The notes beneath the pieces are model-generated. The model had not been told where the DNA came from. It ran no database searches and saw only the letters and a list, made by a program, of their open reading frames with translations. Below, piece by piece: positions 1 through 11,858 of a stretch of 64,000 nt of DNA (its first letter is position 1; each line of letters begins with the position of its first letter). Made by a program: the position numbers and the translations under genes. The stretch is from Aporrectodea caliginosa (taxonomy: Eukaryota; Annelida; Clitellata; Crassiclitellata; Lumbricidae): NCBI GenBank assembly GCA_020284085.1, contig JACEVL010000130.1:3600039-3664038 (forward strand), given 5' to 3'.

Positions 1-864
1 ATGCCGACTGAAGACAAGATTGACAACCCCTTCGTACTGTTTACGACATCCCTCGGCTAAGGTCAGTAATTACGAAACGTGACGAATGAGTGGGGAGTGT
101 CACCGATCCCTTACCGACGACCCCCGAATGCGTGATGCTCGTGGTCTGGTTCCGCTCCAAACACGGCCCAGTCGAAAACCCCAACGAAGGGGTCGGCCAA
201 GAGGATTCAGAGGGAGCCAAGTGTCACAGTCCGATCGACCGCACAAGACATCGACTGCTTATCAACACGAGCTCTCGAACTCCACCCCAGTACTATGCTT
301 CACAGCGTGTCGCCTCAAACCCCTCTGTAGAGAAAGAGAGTTATTATATACAGGAAGATTATGGCAGATACAGAACGGTGTGGTACCGAGGCAGATGGAG
401 GGAACGGTAGAACGATAAGGAAAGGGTGGGAAAGCGGGACGCCTTTACACTCATTTGAATTTTACAAGAAAATAATCCAATTCCTGGATGGATGCTATTG
501 TGAATCCAATGGCTTATCAAAATGCGCATATATTCAACAGTATACCCATGCAAATAAGTTTAATGTAGGTGACGATGGTGATAGTTCTAAGTTTCTGATT
601 GAAAATGGTTATTACGTGAGGTGTCATGAAAATAAAATTTACCAGGAATTACAACTTCGTAGTTTTAGTAGTTATAGCTGTGAATATCTATAGATGCAGA
701 TAATGAATGTATCGTATCGTATTTAAATATTTGTAAAGAATGTATCACGTAATAACCATTCTGAATCAGTCAACTACATTATCAGGATCGTCGTCATTAT
801 CATCATCTGCAGTACCTTTGTGAAGTCTTACACACGCTATGTAAAATAACCAGACTTGTGCGTA
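1..864. other. Unassigned sequence, no supported gene
   Basis: Nothing here can be assigned with confidence. A GC-richer stretch from 90 to 410 is open in two plus frames. One frame (codons from 90) has a short VMLVVWF run that looks like the C-strand of an immunoglobulin domain, but the partner cysteine, a clean splice acceptor and the remaining Ig pattern are missing. A donor-like AAG|GTCAGT sits at about 61, so the first 60 bases could be the end of an exon whose start is outside the window. A second frame opens at 361-693 with no recognisable domain. Confidence 0.3.
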
Positions 865-875
865 CATCATCGTCG

Positions 876-950
<75 letters not shown>
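865..950. repeat. (CAT)n trinucleotide microsatellite
   Basis: About 28 units of CAT, with two CGT interruptions at the left end, run into a short (CAA)n stretch. The open frames here are poly-Ser or poly-Met artefacts of the repeat. Confidence 0.95.
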
Positions 951-2167
951 ACAACAACACCAGCAGAAGCAGCAACAGAAGGAAATACACGATGTATACC
1001 ATTTAATAGCTATGGGTTAATGGGTGTAGTAATTTTTAGTAGTTTCAGAATTTAAAGACAGGGGTTGCTTAGCAACAGCAAGATAACAACGACATTACTG
1101 GATGATTACAGAGCAAGGTCGTCGTCGTCATCATCATCTTACATAGCAACGTCTGAACAATGCGTGTAGTGTAATCTGACACTGACCTCGTAAATGGGTC
1201 ACCATCAGTGAGTGTGCGTGCAGGGAGAACTATTCGAGGACCGTTGCTAATGTATCAAGGGCCAGCTTCCGCTCGTATCCGCCCAGTCGACCACACCCAC
1301 ATATTTTGGTCTCCCCGTCTATTCAAAGAATAGGGCGAAGTCATTAACAACGCCACAGACCCCTGCCTGCCCTGTTGCCTTCCCTGTAGTCCATTACAAC
1401 CTTTGGGCCTCTATAGAGTCTCCCCCCCCACTCTGCGGAATGGACATCAAATTCCGGCCATTTTGAATAATTTTTGTCAATGGATCTACGACGACTCATC
1501 TGTCCCATCAGCCATTGCGCGGGGGTATTCATACGAAGGCAGAACACGTAAACATTCATATATACATGTATATGCATATAATATATATACAGTATATAAT
1601 ATTATATATAAACTGTATGTATGGATGCATATATATATATGCACATATATATGTATATGCATCCTACATAATATATATGTATATGCATCCATATATACAG
1701 TTTGTTTGCGTATATATTTTTATTGGTAGAGAATCCTCAAATGTGACCTTGAACTTTATGATGCCTTACACGAGCAAAATTAATGCATAGTTCTGTAACC
1801 ATAGATCTACATTCTACACATTTAAGAATGATAATTGTGTCGTTCATGTATATGAAGCAAAGCAGTTAGACTTCAAAGCAGTAGTTTATCTTCTATTTAG
1901 GCTTCAGCGACTTAACAAGTAGTCTATGATAGTTTTGTTTATATTAGTCCAAATCTAAAACAGCCTGAATAATATTCTATTAAAAATTGGACCCAGGTTG
2001 ATCTAAGTGAGAACCGTAACAGTCTCACTTGTCAAAGCCACTATACAACAGCCTTGCGTCTAAAGAAGCAATTTCTAAGTCTCTGTTGATCTTGTTTAGA
2101 GTCCAAATGAGAGAACCACAATTCAGTTATGCAAGCTGCTTAATGAATAACAGACTGTAATATTACC

Positions 2168-2170
<3 letters not shown>
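951..2170. other. Gene-free stretch with AT-rich repeat
   Basis: No gene is supported. Between about 1555 and 1700 the sequence is an alternating TATA/TATGCA tract in which the segment ending TATATGCATCC occurs twice. The remainder is unremarkable AT-rich DNA without good coding potential on either strand. Confidence 0.5.

Positions 2171-2262
<92 letters not shown>
2171..2262. repeat. (CAT)n trinucleotide microsatellite
   Basis: About 30 nearly perfect CAT units are followed by interrupted units to about 2300. This is a second array of the same motif 1.3 kb from the first. Confidence 0.95.
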
Positions 2263-2889
2263 CTTCAATCATCACTATCATCATCGCTACCATCATCATC
2301 AATAACAACATCGATAGCGTGTTCAACGCGTCCATTGCTATTATCAGAACTGTTCTTCATGATCTGTATAAAGCGCAAACCCTTTCAGCAATAGATGCAA
2401 GTCTTAAGTTGTCACAGTGTGATATACAATTGGCGTATTAACAGTGTCTGCGAACGTTCATCAGCGAAGGCCGTTTCAGTTCACCAAACGTTCATATAGT
2501 TAACAAGTAGCATATGCGATGATAGTTCAATGTCTACGAATCTTTACAAATACTACTGTATTACTGAATTTATATAGAACCATGATTTATATAGCTCCGT
2601 GTTTTCACAAAAAGCACTTAAGGGCCTACCTGTTTCTGGCGACTACAGTGCTTTGTTGATCCTGTTGCTGCTGCTGTTGTTTGAATCCAGTTGCATCCAA
2701 TACGTCAGATTTAAATGTACGAATTTAAATATAGCAGACGTTCGTTTCTCTCCCTTCGCTCTGTTAGTAACTTTTGATTAACCTGACTATGCTCTTTGAA
2801 TTCATCTTTCTAGTGCCCGGCAGCAAATACTCGACGTTATGTGGCGCAAATTTACTGCAGATTGATGGCGGAATTTAAAAGATAAAACA

Positions 2890-3455
2890 TTTGAAAATGC
2901 TCGTTTCTCTGGCTGCAACGGTTGCTCGGCGGTTATTCAAAACAACTCACCCCACCCCTGCCTTCTCCATCCAATCACCAACGAACAACACACGTGACTC
3001 CTACCCTAATTCCCTTTTCGGCTCATCCAGTTGAAAGTGGACAAATAGCCGGTCCATTCAATGGACGACCAGCTGAGCGGTCAGCGAGCCGAGTTGCCTG
3101 CCGGTCGGCCGGGTGGTCGCTGGTCGGACGGACGGCCACCCGGGCAATAATTATGGGCAATCAATGTGTTCGGTCGAGCGGAATTAATTAGGCTTTGAGA
3201 AAAATGCAAATGACGTCGTCTATTTAGATTCAGAGAAACGTCTTCTTCGTCGTCGTCTTCTTCTTCAAAAACCTCTGTTGACCTTAGCTGAAAATAGATC
3301 TGGCCCGGATCATTAGATTAAGCCCGACGACATGTATTCCCCTATAAAGCGATTATGGCAGCATAATTGCGGCCGAGTAAACAGTCTCTCAGCTGACATC
3401 CATTTGCTCTTTAAACCCCGGTCTACAAATGCTAATAGGGGCCCACACTGGCACA
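2890..3455. promoter_or_regulatory. Possible enhancer-like cluster of factor-binding words
   Basis: This non-repetitive, GC-balanced stretch stands out from its surroundings. It contains an E-box CACGTG (2991-2996), an E-box CAGCTG (3070-3075), a homeodomain-type TTAATTA (3184-3190), and an octamer ATGCAAAT (3204-3211) that shares its last base with a CRE-like TGACGTC (3211-3217). No reading frame explains it. Each word is common by chance. The density and the octamer/CRE overlap are the only support, so a regulatory role is inference. Confidence 0.2.
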
Positions 3456-3505
3456 ATCATCGTCGATATGACGGCGTCGTTAAATAAACGATATTAAGTA
3501 AGTAA
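3456..3505 (+). repeat. SINE-type 3' end, copy 1
   Basis: The 36 bases 3456-3491, which include TCGTTAAATAAACG, are an exact reverse complement of 4484-4519. They are followed by a TAAG-type tail (ATTAAGTAAGTAAG). This looks like the 3' end of a short interspersed element. The body is not recognisable. Confidence 0.45.
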
Positions 3506-3801
3506 GCACACTGGCACTGCAACCAGTTTTCGTGCAGAACTATTCAAAGGTCTGTATACTTGTAGATGGTCTGCTAGACTTAGCAACTAATTCCCACAAT
3601 TACGACCTTATATATACTCACTACTCACCGTCTGCATGATGTTGCTCGTTTGTATAACCTGACTCATTTAGTAATTGAGTTGATTTCAGTCTGATTTTAA
3701 TGTGCCATTGCCCGGCCCATTGATTGACAAGTCCTACCTCTTGCCATAGAAGTTTCTATTACTAATTATTTGTTACATAATGAAGTGACGGACAGCTTGA
3801 G

Positions 3802-3955
3802 GTAAGCAAGCCCTGTTTTTTTAGGTAGCAGAGAAGAAGCAAATTATTCAGAACATATTATTATAACAATATATATCATCCTCAATTCTCAAACCTCCCT
3901 TTTGATATTTCCTTCGTTATTAATCCAATATGCCCTCTCTCCTAGAAAGAGCATA
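3802..3955 (+). repeat. Dispersed repeat, copy 1 of 2
   Basis: About 155 bases recur in direct orientation at 5521-5677 with roughly 85-90 percent identity by eye. Both copies start GTAAGCAAGCCCTG and end CTAGAAAGAGCATA. There is no coding sign and the family is not recognised. Confidence 0.7.
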
Positions 3956-4028
3956 AACAGGTGCGGACACACCCACATATACCTACACACAAACACAGAC
4001 ACACGCAGGCGTGTCTTGTGTGTGTCGG

Positions 4029-4088
4029 TTTGAGTGTGTGTGTGTGTGTGTGTGTATGTGTGTGTGTGTCTGTAGGTGTGTGTGTGTT
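4029..4088. repeat. (GT)n microsatellite
   Basis: This is an interrupted GT dinucleotide repeat next to CA-rich sequence (3965-4005). The two together can pair as a weak hairpin. Confidence 0.85.
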
Positions 4089-4483
4089 CCTTTATGTTCC
4101 ATATTATAAACGTTATTTTATGTTTCATATAGATGAGTTTCTTAATCTGAATCCCAACTGCCTGAATGATCACCGTCCATACGAATCGTAGGCTAAATAA
4201 GTCTATGCATAGGCCTATTCTTATAGTAATCTGTTTCGATCTATATATGCTTTCATTTGGACACACGTACAATTCATTGGCAGGACGATGAGACACAAAT
4301 AAAAGAGAAGTGGTCAAAAAGTTTCTGCTAACAAAATATAATGTCGGCTTGAGACATCGTTACGTCCATGTTAAATAGACCAACACATGACATAATATAG
4401 CCCATTAGAAATAGGCTGACTACAGAGTAAAACTATGCCTATTATGCAAGTGACGGTCTACTGGCCTACCTATGTGTGTAATA

Positions 4484-4519
4484 CGTTTATTTAACGACGC
4501 CGTCATATCGACGATGATT
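4484..4519 (-). repeat. SINE-type 3' end, copy 2, inverted
   Basis: This is an exact 36-base inverted copy of 3456-3491. The two could be independent SINE ends, or terminal repeats of a 1.06-kb element. No target-site duplication was found, so independent insertions are more likely. Confidence 0.4.
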
Positions 4520-5109
4520 GGCGTCTCTGTATGTGTGTATGTATATATTGGCGAGAACGTTCGTCAAGGCCCCTCTTTCCATGCATAAAGCTGACGATAC
4601 CTATCGTGTCTTATTTCAGAGATTCAAATATTGGGCTAGGACAGTGCAGTAAACAGAGACCGTAGAGGTGTGGCACCCATTCAGACGGTCAGCGGTGGCG
4701 AGGGATCTCATCCGATACATTCACTGAAATAAGAACCCTGGTCATTGACCTCGGGTCAAGGGTCACTATAGAAAACACGGTTCATAAAATTCAAAGCTGT
4801 TCGAGTGTTCGTCTATACTTTGGCGAGACCGAATCACCCGATTAGTCATCTACTAAACCAACGATCAAAGGAACTCTGTCTAATGATACATCGAAGTGCA
4901 TATAGAGGAGAGCCATTTGATGATACAAGAACTGCACCCTATAGGCTCTTAATTCATACTGCGCCCCTGAAAGCTGGATGCACTGTCAGATTGGCAGTAT
5001 GTTTTATATTGTCGTAAGCTAGGCCAAGGAAGTCTGGCTTATTATATATAGTAGCCCTTGGCTTGGAATATCACTGGTTCTCTGAATTTCATAGTTCTTA
5101 TGTCTATAC
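4520..5109. other. Gene-free stretch
   Basis: No repeat family, RNA gene or convincing coding sequence was seen. The 70-codon open frame at 4805-5017 has no recognisable domain and no splice context that would support it. Confidence 0.4.
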
Positions 5110-5312
5110 GCATGTATGTATGTATGTATGTATGTATGTATGTATGTATGTATGTATGTATGTATGTATGTATGTATGTATGTATGTATGTATGTATGTA
5201 TGTATGACATTGTATGTATGTATGTATGTATGTATGTATGTATGTATGTATGTATGTATGTATGTATTTATGTATGTATGTATATATGTATGTTGTATGT
5301 ATGTATTATACC
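5110..5312. repeat. (TATG)n tetranucleotide microsatellite
   Basis: About 48 TATG units with a few interruptions. The long open frames on both strands (poly MYVC and poly HTYI) are repeat artefacts. A shorter array of the same unit follows at 5456-5499, after an (AAAT)n stretch at 5430-5445. Confidence 0.95.
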
Positions 5313-5520
5313 ATATGTACTACCTTCCTTCCCAGGTGGCCCTGACTAGCGGGACCTTTGGCCCCTTTTGGGTCTCCTGAATATTCATACTTGTCTGAAT
5401 GGTTTATTACTTGTTCTCTTTGGTTACCAAATAAATAAATAAATAAAAATCAAATGCATGTATGTATGTATGTATGTATGTATGTATTTATGTATGTTTA
5501 CACAGGGAGAGCATTACCTA

Positions 5521-5677
5521 GTAAGCAAGCCCTGGTTTTTAGGTAGCAGAGAAGACGCAAATTATTCAGAGCATATTATTATTACGATATAATTATGTCA
5601 TCCGCAATTTTCAAATCTCCCTTTTGATATTTCCTTCGTTATTCACCCAATATGTCCTCTCTCCTAGAAAGAGCATA
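5521..5677 (+). repeat. Dispersed repeat, copy 2 of 2
   Basis: This is the direct-orientation partner of 3802-3955, 1.72 kb downstream. The different spacing of tetranucleotide arrays around the two copies suggests a duplication or two insertions of one family. Confidence 0.7.
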
Positions 5678-5718
5678 CACACCTAGTGCCTAGTATTACC
5701 CGAGTTAAAACTTTGAAA

Positions 5719-5787
5719 ATACTGGGTGACATCCTTCAAGATAATCTCAAACGCTGTGAGATTATCTTGAAGGATGTCACCCAGTAT
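5719..5787. repeat. Perfect hairpin, 31-bp arms with 7-nt loop
   Basis: Bases 5719-5749 are the exact reverse complement of 5757-5787, separated by the loop AACGCTG. The arms carry the word CTGGGTGACATCC. Arm length and loop size fit a snap-back MITE relic or a small-RNA precursor-like fold. The perfect arms argue for recent origin. No promoter or processing signal was identified. Confidence 0.85.
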
Positions 5788-5849
5788 ATATTGTGTACAT
5801 ATTTTACGCAACGGTTGTCTCTTAACATGATTACATAGCATTATTGTAG

Positions 5850-5850
5850 G

Positions 5851-5901
<51 letters not shown>
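5850..5901. repeat. (TA)n microsatellite
   Basis: Uninterrupted alternating TA, followed at 5935-5952 by a short (CTG)n stretch. Confidence 0.95.
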
Positions 5902-5905
<4 letters not shown>

Positions 5906-6533
5906 ATATTCGTTGTCTTGCACCTGGTGCCATCTGCTGCTGCTGCTGCTGCAGGGTCAGTGTTTCATTGAAATCCAAGGTTGCCATGGCAACGGCTTGG
6001 GTCACTCTGCATTTCCGGCTTCGTCGTATACGTGCATCGAGAGATGGATGGGTTGCTGCGGCAGACGAGCATCGGCAACAATTAGATGCATCAACGACAG
6101 AATGCATGTGAGGTCAAATCATCTGCAAAGCTTGTGTTTCTATAGCGCCAGTATGTTGCCTAGCCATCTGATGAAGCGCCATTAATTATGGTATTAGTGT
6201 CGTTAAACAGCAACTAACCAAATGTAAATTTGTTTTTTGCACTGTTACTACCGCCAAATATTATCCAGAAAAAGGTCGATCCAGCGGCAGCGGGTCCATA
6301 TGACCCTTTTGGATTGACCTTTTGATATGTGCATTCATCTACTGGAATTGTTTTTTCTTGAATTTGTACTGATTACTGTGATCTTCTGGTATTTGATGCT
6401 CTGTCAATAAATGGCTTACTTACGTAAATGTAATCGAACATTAACATATTGCCCCTAAAATCATCAGCGCTGTCGCCTGAGTCCGCGAACAAGAACTGAG
6501 AAGATGAGAGGACTAGTGCAACTAAAGGCAGGC

Positions 6534-6549
6534 ACACACACACACACAC

Positions 6550-6624
<75 letters not shown>
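6534..6624. repeat. (CA)n(TA)n compound microsatellite
   Basis: About 36 CA units with one CG interruption are followed by about 8 TA units. Confidence 0.95.
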
Positions 6625-6816
6625 CCCGGACGGTTGAGGCGGATCTTCACCCATTGAACGTTGGGTTAGTCAGGGTTACACTCGCCCTACAGACGAGTCC
6701 AAGACAAAATACAGAGTCGTAGAAATTAAAGGCAACGCTCCTAAGGGGAGCGACATCGACGAAGACTAACTTAATATGATCAGTTGATGTATACATGAGC
6801 TACATTTAATAATTAT

Positions 6817-7999
6817 CAGAGCCGGTCTTAGGCACAGGCAAAGCAGGCAGTTGCCTGGGGCGCCAAGATCTAGGGGCGCCATTTTCACAAAAATCTTTTA
6901 ACAGTTTTATATTTTTCACCATTATTTCAATGATTATTTTCATTTGAATTCAAAACTTTCGATTATGGAACAAATTTTAAATAATTGTTGATTCCATTGC
7001 ACCTTTTCAAGTAGGCTAAGTACTTAATGTAATTTTCAAACTACACATTTTATTTTAACCATTAAAATTTAATTATTTCACGCCATTCTGTACTCTGTAG
7101 TCTGTGTCTGTAATATTAGTCCTGACCGTGCGTAAATCAGATGCAGTGATGCTGACATAGTGACATATTTCGGCTGAAAATGCCAAGAATTGAAGAAATA
7201 TTGTAGAATTCAATCTATGTAGGCCAATCTTTATCTGTTGACTGTCGAGCAGACACTGTAGTTGAAAAAATTAGTTGAATAAAAAATATGTACATTTACA
7301 TTTTAATAGCAGTTTTCTTAAATAGGCCTATATCTAAATCAATTTATGGTTTCGATCTTATAAAATTTTAATTTTAATTTAAAAATTATGTAATGCCCTG
7401 TGAAGCGTCAGAAGTAATTGCATGGGTACTCAAAATTGTAAGAAGAAAAACAAGAAACAGAAGTTAGTATCAAAAAGAAAAACGATGGCTTTCCAACTAT
7501 TTAAAGAAAATTGAAACTACTTTAGCTGCTGTTGGTGTTAGCACCCAGTCATCTGCTAGTAATTCGTTCGTAGTACTACCATTGCAGGTATTTGGTTAAA
7601 TTGCTTTCGGCTCCATGGTTTTTGATAAACCGAAACCTGATGAAGATAAACTACAAGCAGAAAAAGATTTCTGATTACTTCAACAAAATAATAATTAATA
7701 TTTTATGTCTTGTTTCGGTAATTGGATTTTTTCGGTAATTCGAACTGTTTTTACTTTTTACCATTCCTCAAAATTCAAAGTATCCAAGGTTGAGTGTATT
7801 GATAAAGAGGTAATAAATAACTCAATCGAGCGTAATTGGCTAATGTTCATTGCTGGTTCATCGTTGGGTTGTGACGTAAAGTGGACCGTGGAGTGGGAAT
7901 CAGAGGGCGCCAAAGGTATGCTTTGCCTGGGGCGCCATTTGGGCTAGGGCATGGAGACCTTAATACATATATCGGAGTCCCCGGCTAGGGCCGGCCCTG
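6817..7999. mobile_element. hAT-superfamily DNA transposon, non-autonomous
   Basis: The element begins CAGAGCCGGTCTTAGGC and ends with the inverted counterpart GCCTAAG-like CTAGGGCCGGCCCTG. It is flanked by a perfect 8-bp target-site duplication ATAATTAT (6809-6816 and 8000-8007). An 8-bp duplication and CAGRGCCGG termini are hallmarks of hAT elements. Both subterminal parts carry TGCCTGGGGCGCCA-type sequence. The 1.18-kb interior is AT-rich with short broken frames and no recognisable transposase, so it must have been mobilised in trans. Confidence 0.88.
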
Positions 8000-8283
8000 A
8001 TAATTATAATTAATTATACGCATCTATATAATTTGTATAATATCTGTACCAAAATGCATATACAGTAGGCCCTATGTGTACGTACATTGGCCTATGTGTG
8101 ATGTACAGGATAAAGGAATTGCAAGTTTGAATTACTTAACTGAAGCATGCATTTTGCTAAATACGTTAATTATAACACTTGAAATACGATCATACTCATT
8201 TCGATTGCGTCAGTCTTTCTCGGAAGTTTGGGGAATTACATTTAGTATACATTGATTTGTTATTTAGAATTTTAGATATTCTT

Positions 8284-8479
8284 TATAGTAGACGTTCTTC
8301 TTCTTCTTCTGGTTCTCTGCCTCTTTAGGCAGGTTCAGATGCCCGACGTCGACAGAGACTCGAGTCACCCGACACTCCTCTCGGTGATAAGCCTCTTCTT
8401 TGAGCTTTCCGCATCCATCTGTCATCATCCAATCCAGCATCATCTGCCTTGGCCTTCCTTTTGTCCACCTCCCCTCCAT
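8284..8479 (-). pseudogene. LINE reverse transcriptase, 3' end fragment (RTE-like)
   Basis: Reading the minus strand, an open frame encodes a run with GRPRQMMLDWMM and ends near NLPKEAENQKKKK. This resembles the C-terminal tail of ORF2 in RTE-type LINEs, where a GRPR/LDWM motif is followed by a short basic end. The (GAA)n stretch at 8297-8310 would be the 3' tail. The element is severely 5'-truncated. A related fragment is carried inside both arms of the foldback structure (16196-16318 and 21902-22021). Confidence 0.6.
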
Positions 8480-8499
8480 TTTCCTTCGATGACCGTTTT

Positions 8500-11400
8500 T
8501 AGTAGTGATTTTTCCCCTCAGCGTGTGTCCGATCCATTTCCTTTGTCTCTCTCTTAATAGGATTTGTGAAAAAGCAGTGTCTCCAGTTTCAAGTGAAAGA
8601 CCTGGGGAGAGAGAAGTGGGGTTTGCCGTTTTTGGTGAGTTCGTAGGATGGGTCAGATATTTGTCGTATACAGTTCCAAAGAGGTGGAACAGCTATAGCT
8701 ATGAAGCGATTTGCAAAGTTTAGCGATGAGGTGACGGAAGGGCGGAGCAGTGTTAGGGAGAAGGGGAGAGGTTTGAGCGAAGTGGCTGGACCGTGAACAA
8801 CTGACGGAGAAAAGACGACTGTTAGGATTGAAGTGTGTTGTAGGTGACTATTATTCTATTCGCTAGGGTATTTCAGAATTTAAAGTCAACTATTTTTTAT
8901 TAGCGACATCGTTGATAAGATTTTATCTAATATCCAAGTCTGTGGATGATGTGGATGAGCCCAAATAACAGATTCTCGACTGCAGAATTGAAGGTGACAT
9001 CGAGTTCAAGGTTCTTGAAGCGCGTAGAAGCAAGAATGAGAAACGACGATAGGTGATGTGATCCGGCATTTGTGCATAAAACGCAGTCTTCTGGAAAACC
9101 AAGAGTCTAATGCAGATTACAAGTCGTCTGCACTACTTAAAGTCTTAAACCCTTATTACACTATGTCATGTTAATCCTAAGATATTTTGGATCTTAGGAT
9201 AAACCCATGGGCCATGCCCGTATGTACATTACATCTTTTGCTGTCTAAAAATGTTAGAAGTATTTTTAACAGATGCATCCCAAACGATTCCCAAACGCTG
9301 TGTCCACGGGAACATAATGGATTGTTCCTTGGGGTGTTGTTTTGTTTCAAGCAAGCCAGGACAAGTCTTCGATCAAGAATGTCAAAGTGTAGTCAGGAGA
9401 TTGGGACACTTTATACGACTCAACTGAAAGCAGACTTCTCGTTTCCTTGACAATCGCGTTTTCTGCCACATATAAGTCTCAATCTCGCCTCTTGTCACCT
9501 GCAGGAAAAAGAGCAATTTAGTCTTGCAGTATTCAGAAAAGGTAGATGGGCGTGTGTTGGTGAGTGGGTGTACGCTAGTGTCCACTAACGATCAGATTAG
9601 ACCAAGAAACACCTTATTGCTATCTTAAGTGGTTAGCATCATTGGTAGAGAACCAATTGACATCGGGGTTCACATCTTATCGAGGAGGTCTACAGATATT
9701 TCGAAGTTTAGGTTCTATTGGCGCCCTCTCGTGAACGTGTATACTAATAAAATGTAACTTAAGTTTCAATGTAAAGAGACGAACACCCAATTAATCACCT
9801 CCAAAAAGCGTTGTATACATCACTTGCTATCTAACTCGCAAACAGAAGATTACGTTGAGCTGATTCAATTGAAAACAACTAGAGTCTCACCCCTCCCCAT
9901 TTACTGGACCTGGTTAAAATAAGTAGCCTACTTGGTGCTCTGCTGATTTACTATGCCTCAGTCTCTTTTGGAACTTTACCATACCCATCTTTGCAAATAG
10001 GGCGGATCCAGAGACAACTCGCCTCTGACTTATATTGATTTAGGGGTCACATCATTGAGTTTGACCCAAAGCGATTTCGCGAAAATTGCCAACAGAAATT
10101 TTATAGTGAAAACGATTATGATACTGCTGCTGAGGTAAATAAAAAAGAAAATACGAGGGAATAAAATAAATAAGTTGCAAAAATGTGGGAAAGTTGCAAA
10201 TAGGCTACCATGCTTATTCCTTTTCCACATCATTGTTTCATTCCACCTTAATCGGCTAGTCCATAGAATTATCGATTAAATAATTGATTTTGCCATGAAT
10301 GCTGCGCGCGTAGAGTACGTTCCACCCTTGCCCTTGATCTTCATAATTCTCCCAACACTCTGACACTCTCTCAATCTTGTATTCATGCTTTAGTCTTTCC
10401 TGAATTTTCTCCCTCTCTCCCTCTCCCACACAGTACCACGCTTTATAGACCGATTGCTCCAGGCGGTCTCTCTGTATGCAATATATCAGCGTCGGTCACG
10501 ACCTGAACTCTTCAACGGCTCCAAGAAGTTACAACACGGGTCAAGGTCATTCACGGTGCGGTGCCCTTCGGCTGCGAATGGTAGTAGTGTCCATATTGAG
10601 CTACACGTCATATCGAAGACTTGAAAACGACAGAGGTGGATTTTCGGCTGCTTGTCTTGTTAAAATACAGTATTCAATCATATATATGTAAATCGGAACG
10701 TTGCGTCATCCTGACGTCGTGTGATGCGTTATAATTATTCAATAACTGCCTCTCAGCATTGAACAAAGCTTTCTAGGTGCAGTCTAGTCATGGCTCCAAT
10801 TCCATATAATTTGTTTTAGCTGAGACGTGGCTTGGAGTTGCCCCATCCCAAACTACTGGTTTCTGCAGTCGTTCCAAACGGATCTGCGTCGTTCTCGGCC
10901 ACGGATGTCCTATCTTTCTCTCAGTCTTGAAGTTTGTATTGATTCAGGAACGTCTGCAATGACTAGCATCAGATTTTGTCTTTGCATCAATGGAATTGCA
11001 GTGTGCGACAACATTAACAGTCACTTAATGGAAGTAGCAATGCTGTTTGAAGTGTTTTACCTGCTCAACTTGCACTATTCAGATGGTGCATCAATTACCC
11101 TGGAAATCATTCATAAGTGAAAATCAAATTCTGTTTATATTGCTTGACAATTTGTGCTTGTCTTGACGAGTTAATGGTGAGTTGGTGACCCTACCATAGG
11201 AAAGTTTTCTATATTTGTTTACTGTTTAAATGTCGAGAGCACTCCAAATTATAGTCAGAAACACTATAATTATGGAAAATGGAATTATTGACACCAGGTT
11301 ATTGACAGATAGCATCTCCACCCCTCGTTCTACCCATAACAACTAGAACTAATTACACTCTCTACAAATCTTACTTTGCAACATTTGTATAAATGGTCAG

Positions 11401-11620
11401 AGTGAAATGTTGTCGCCATCACGAACATCTATACCAGACTCGTAAACTGTGAATTTAATGTGAATAGTTACAGTAAAGATAGTAAAGCTAGTCAAACCAA
11501 TAGATATAACGAAATTTAATGTAATAATTATACAACATCAATGACCGTTATTTCGAATAAAAAACGGCCTCATACTTGTGGATGACATGACGCAAGTTGC
11601 CCTCATGAGTCACATGATCT
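8500..11620. other. Gene-free 3.1-kb stretch
   Basis: I find no repeat family, RNA gene or convincing exon in this interval on either strand. The open frames at 9187-9450, 10476-10691 and 10827-11120 have no recognisable domain. On the minus strand this would be the 3' flank of the ion-channel gene. ATTAAA-type polyadenylation words, read as TTTAAT on the plus strand, occur near 11454 and 11515, about 340-405 bases past the stop codon. They are weak candidates for the transcript end. Confidence 0.4.
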
Positions 11621-11623
11621 CAG

Positions 11624-11750
11624 TTTCATTTGCTCAGCAGTTCCCGCTCAAAGCTCCATGACTACGAGGGCGTGACTTGTTTTGATTGGCACTTGAACAA
11701 GCCTATGGTCAGAAAGATAGCACGATGATGTTTAACAGCAACGTCACATT
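11624..11750 (-). pseudogene. Partial tandem copy of the ion-channel gene 3' end
   Basis: About 125 bases repeat the sequence 11774-11905 with an offset of 150. Shared words include CTACGAGGGCGTGACTTG, TTGATTGGCACTT and CAGAAAGATAGCA. The right copy contains the real last M4 codons and stop of the ion-channel gene. This left copy is degenerate in the coding part and would lie in the 3' untranslated region or just beyond it. It is best explained by a local tandem duplication. Confidence 0.7.
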
Positions 11751-11858
11751 AACGTGCATTAGAGTCTTAATTTGTTTCTTAGCTGAGACTGTTTAGCCCA
11801 AAGCTAAATAGCTACGAGGGCGTGACTTGTTTTGATTGGCACTTAAACCAGCCTATGA

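Noticed and set aside
90..410. Frame with an Ig-like VMLVVWF strand, possibly a cell-adhesion exon
   Set aside because: Only one strand motif is present. The expected cysteine spacing, splice sites and neighbouring strands are missing.
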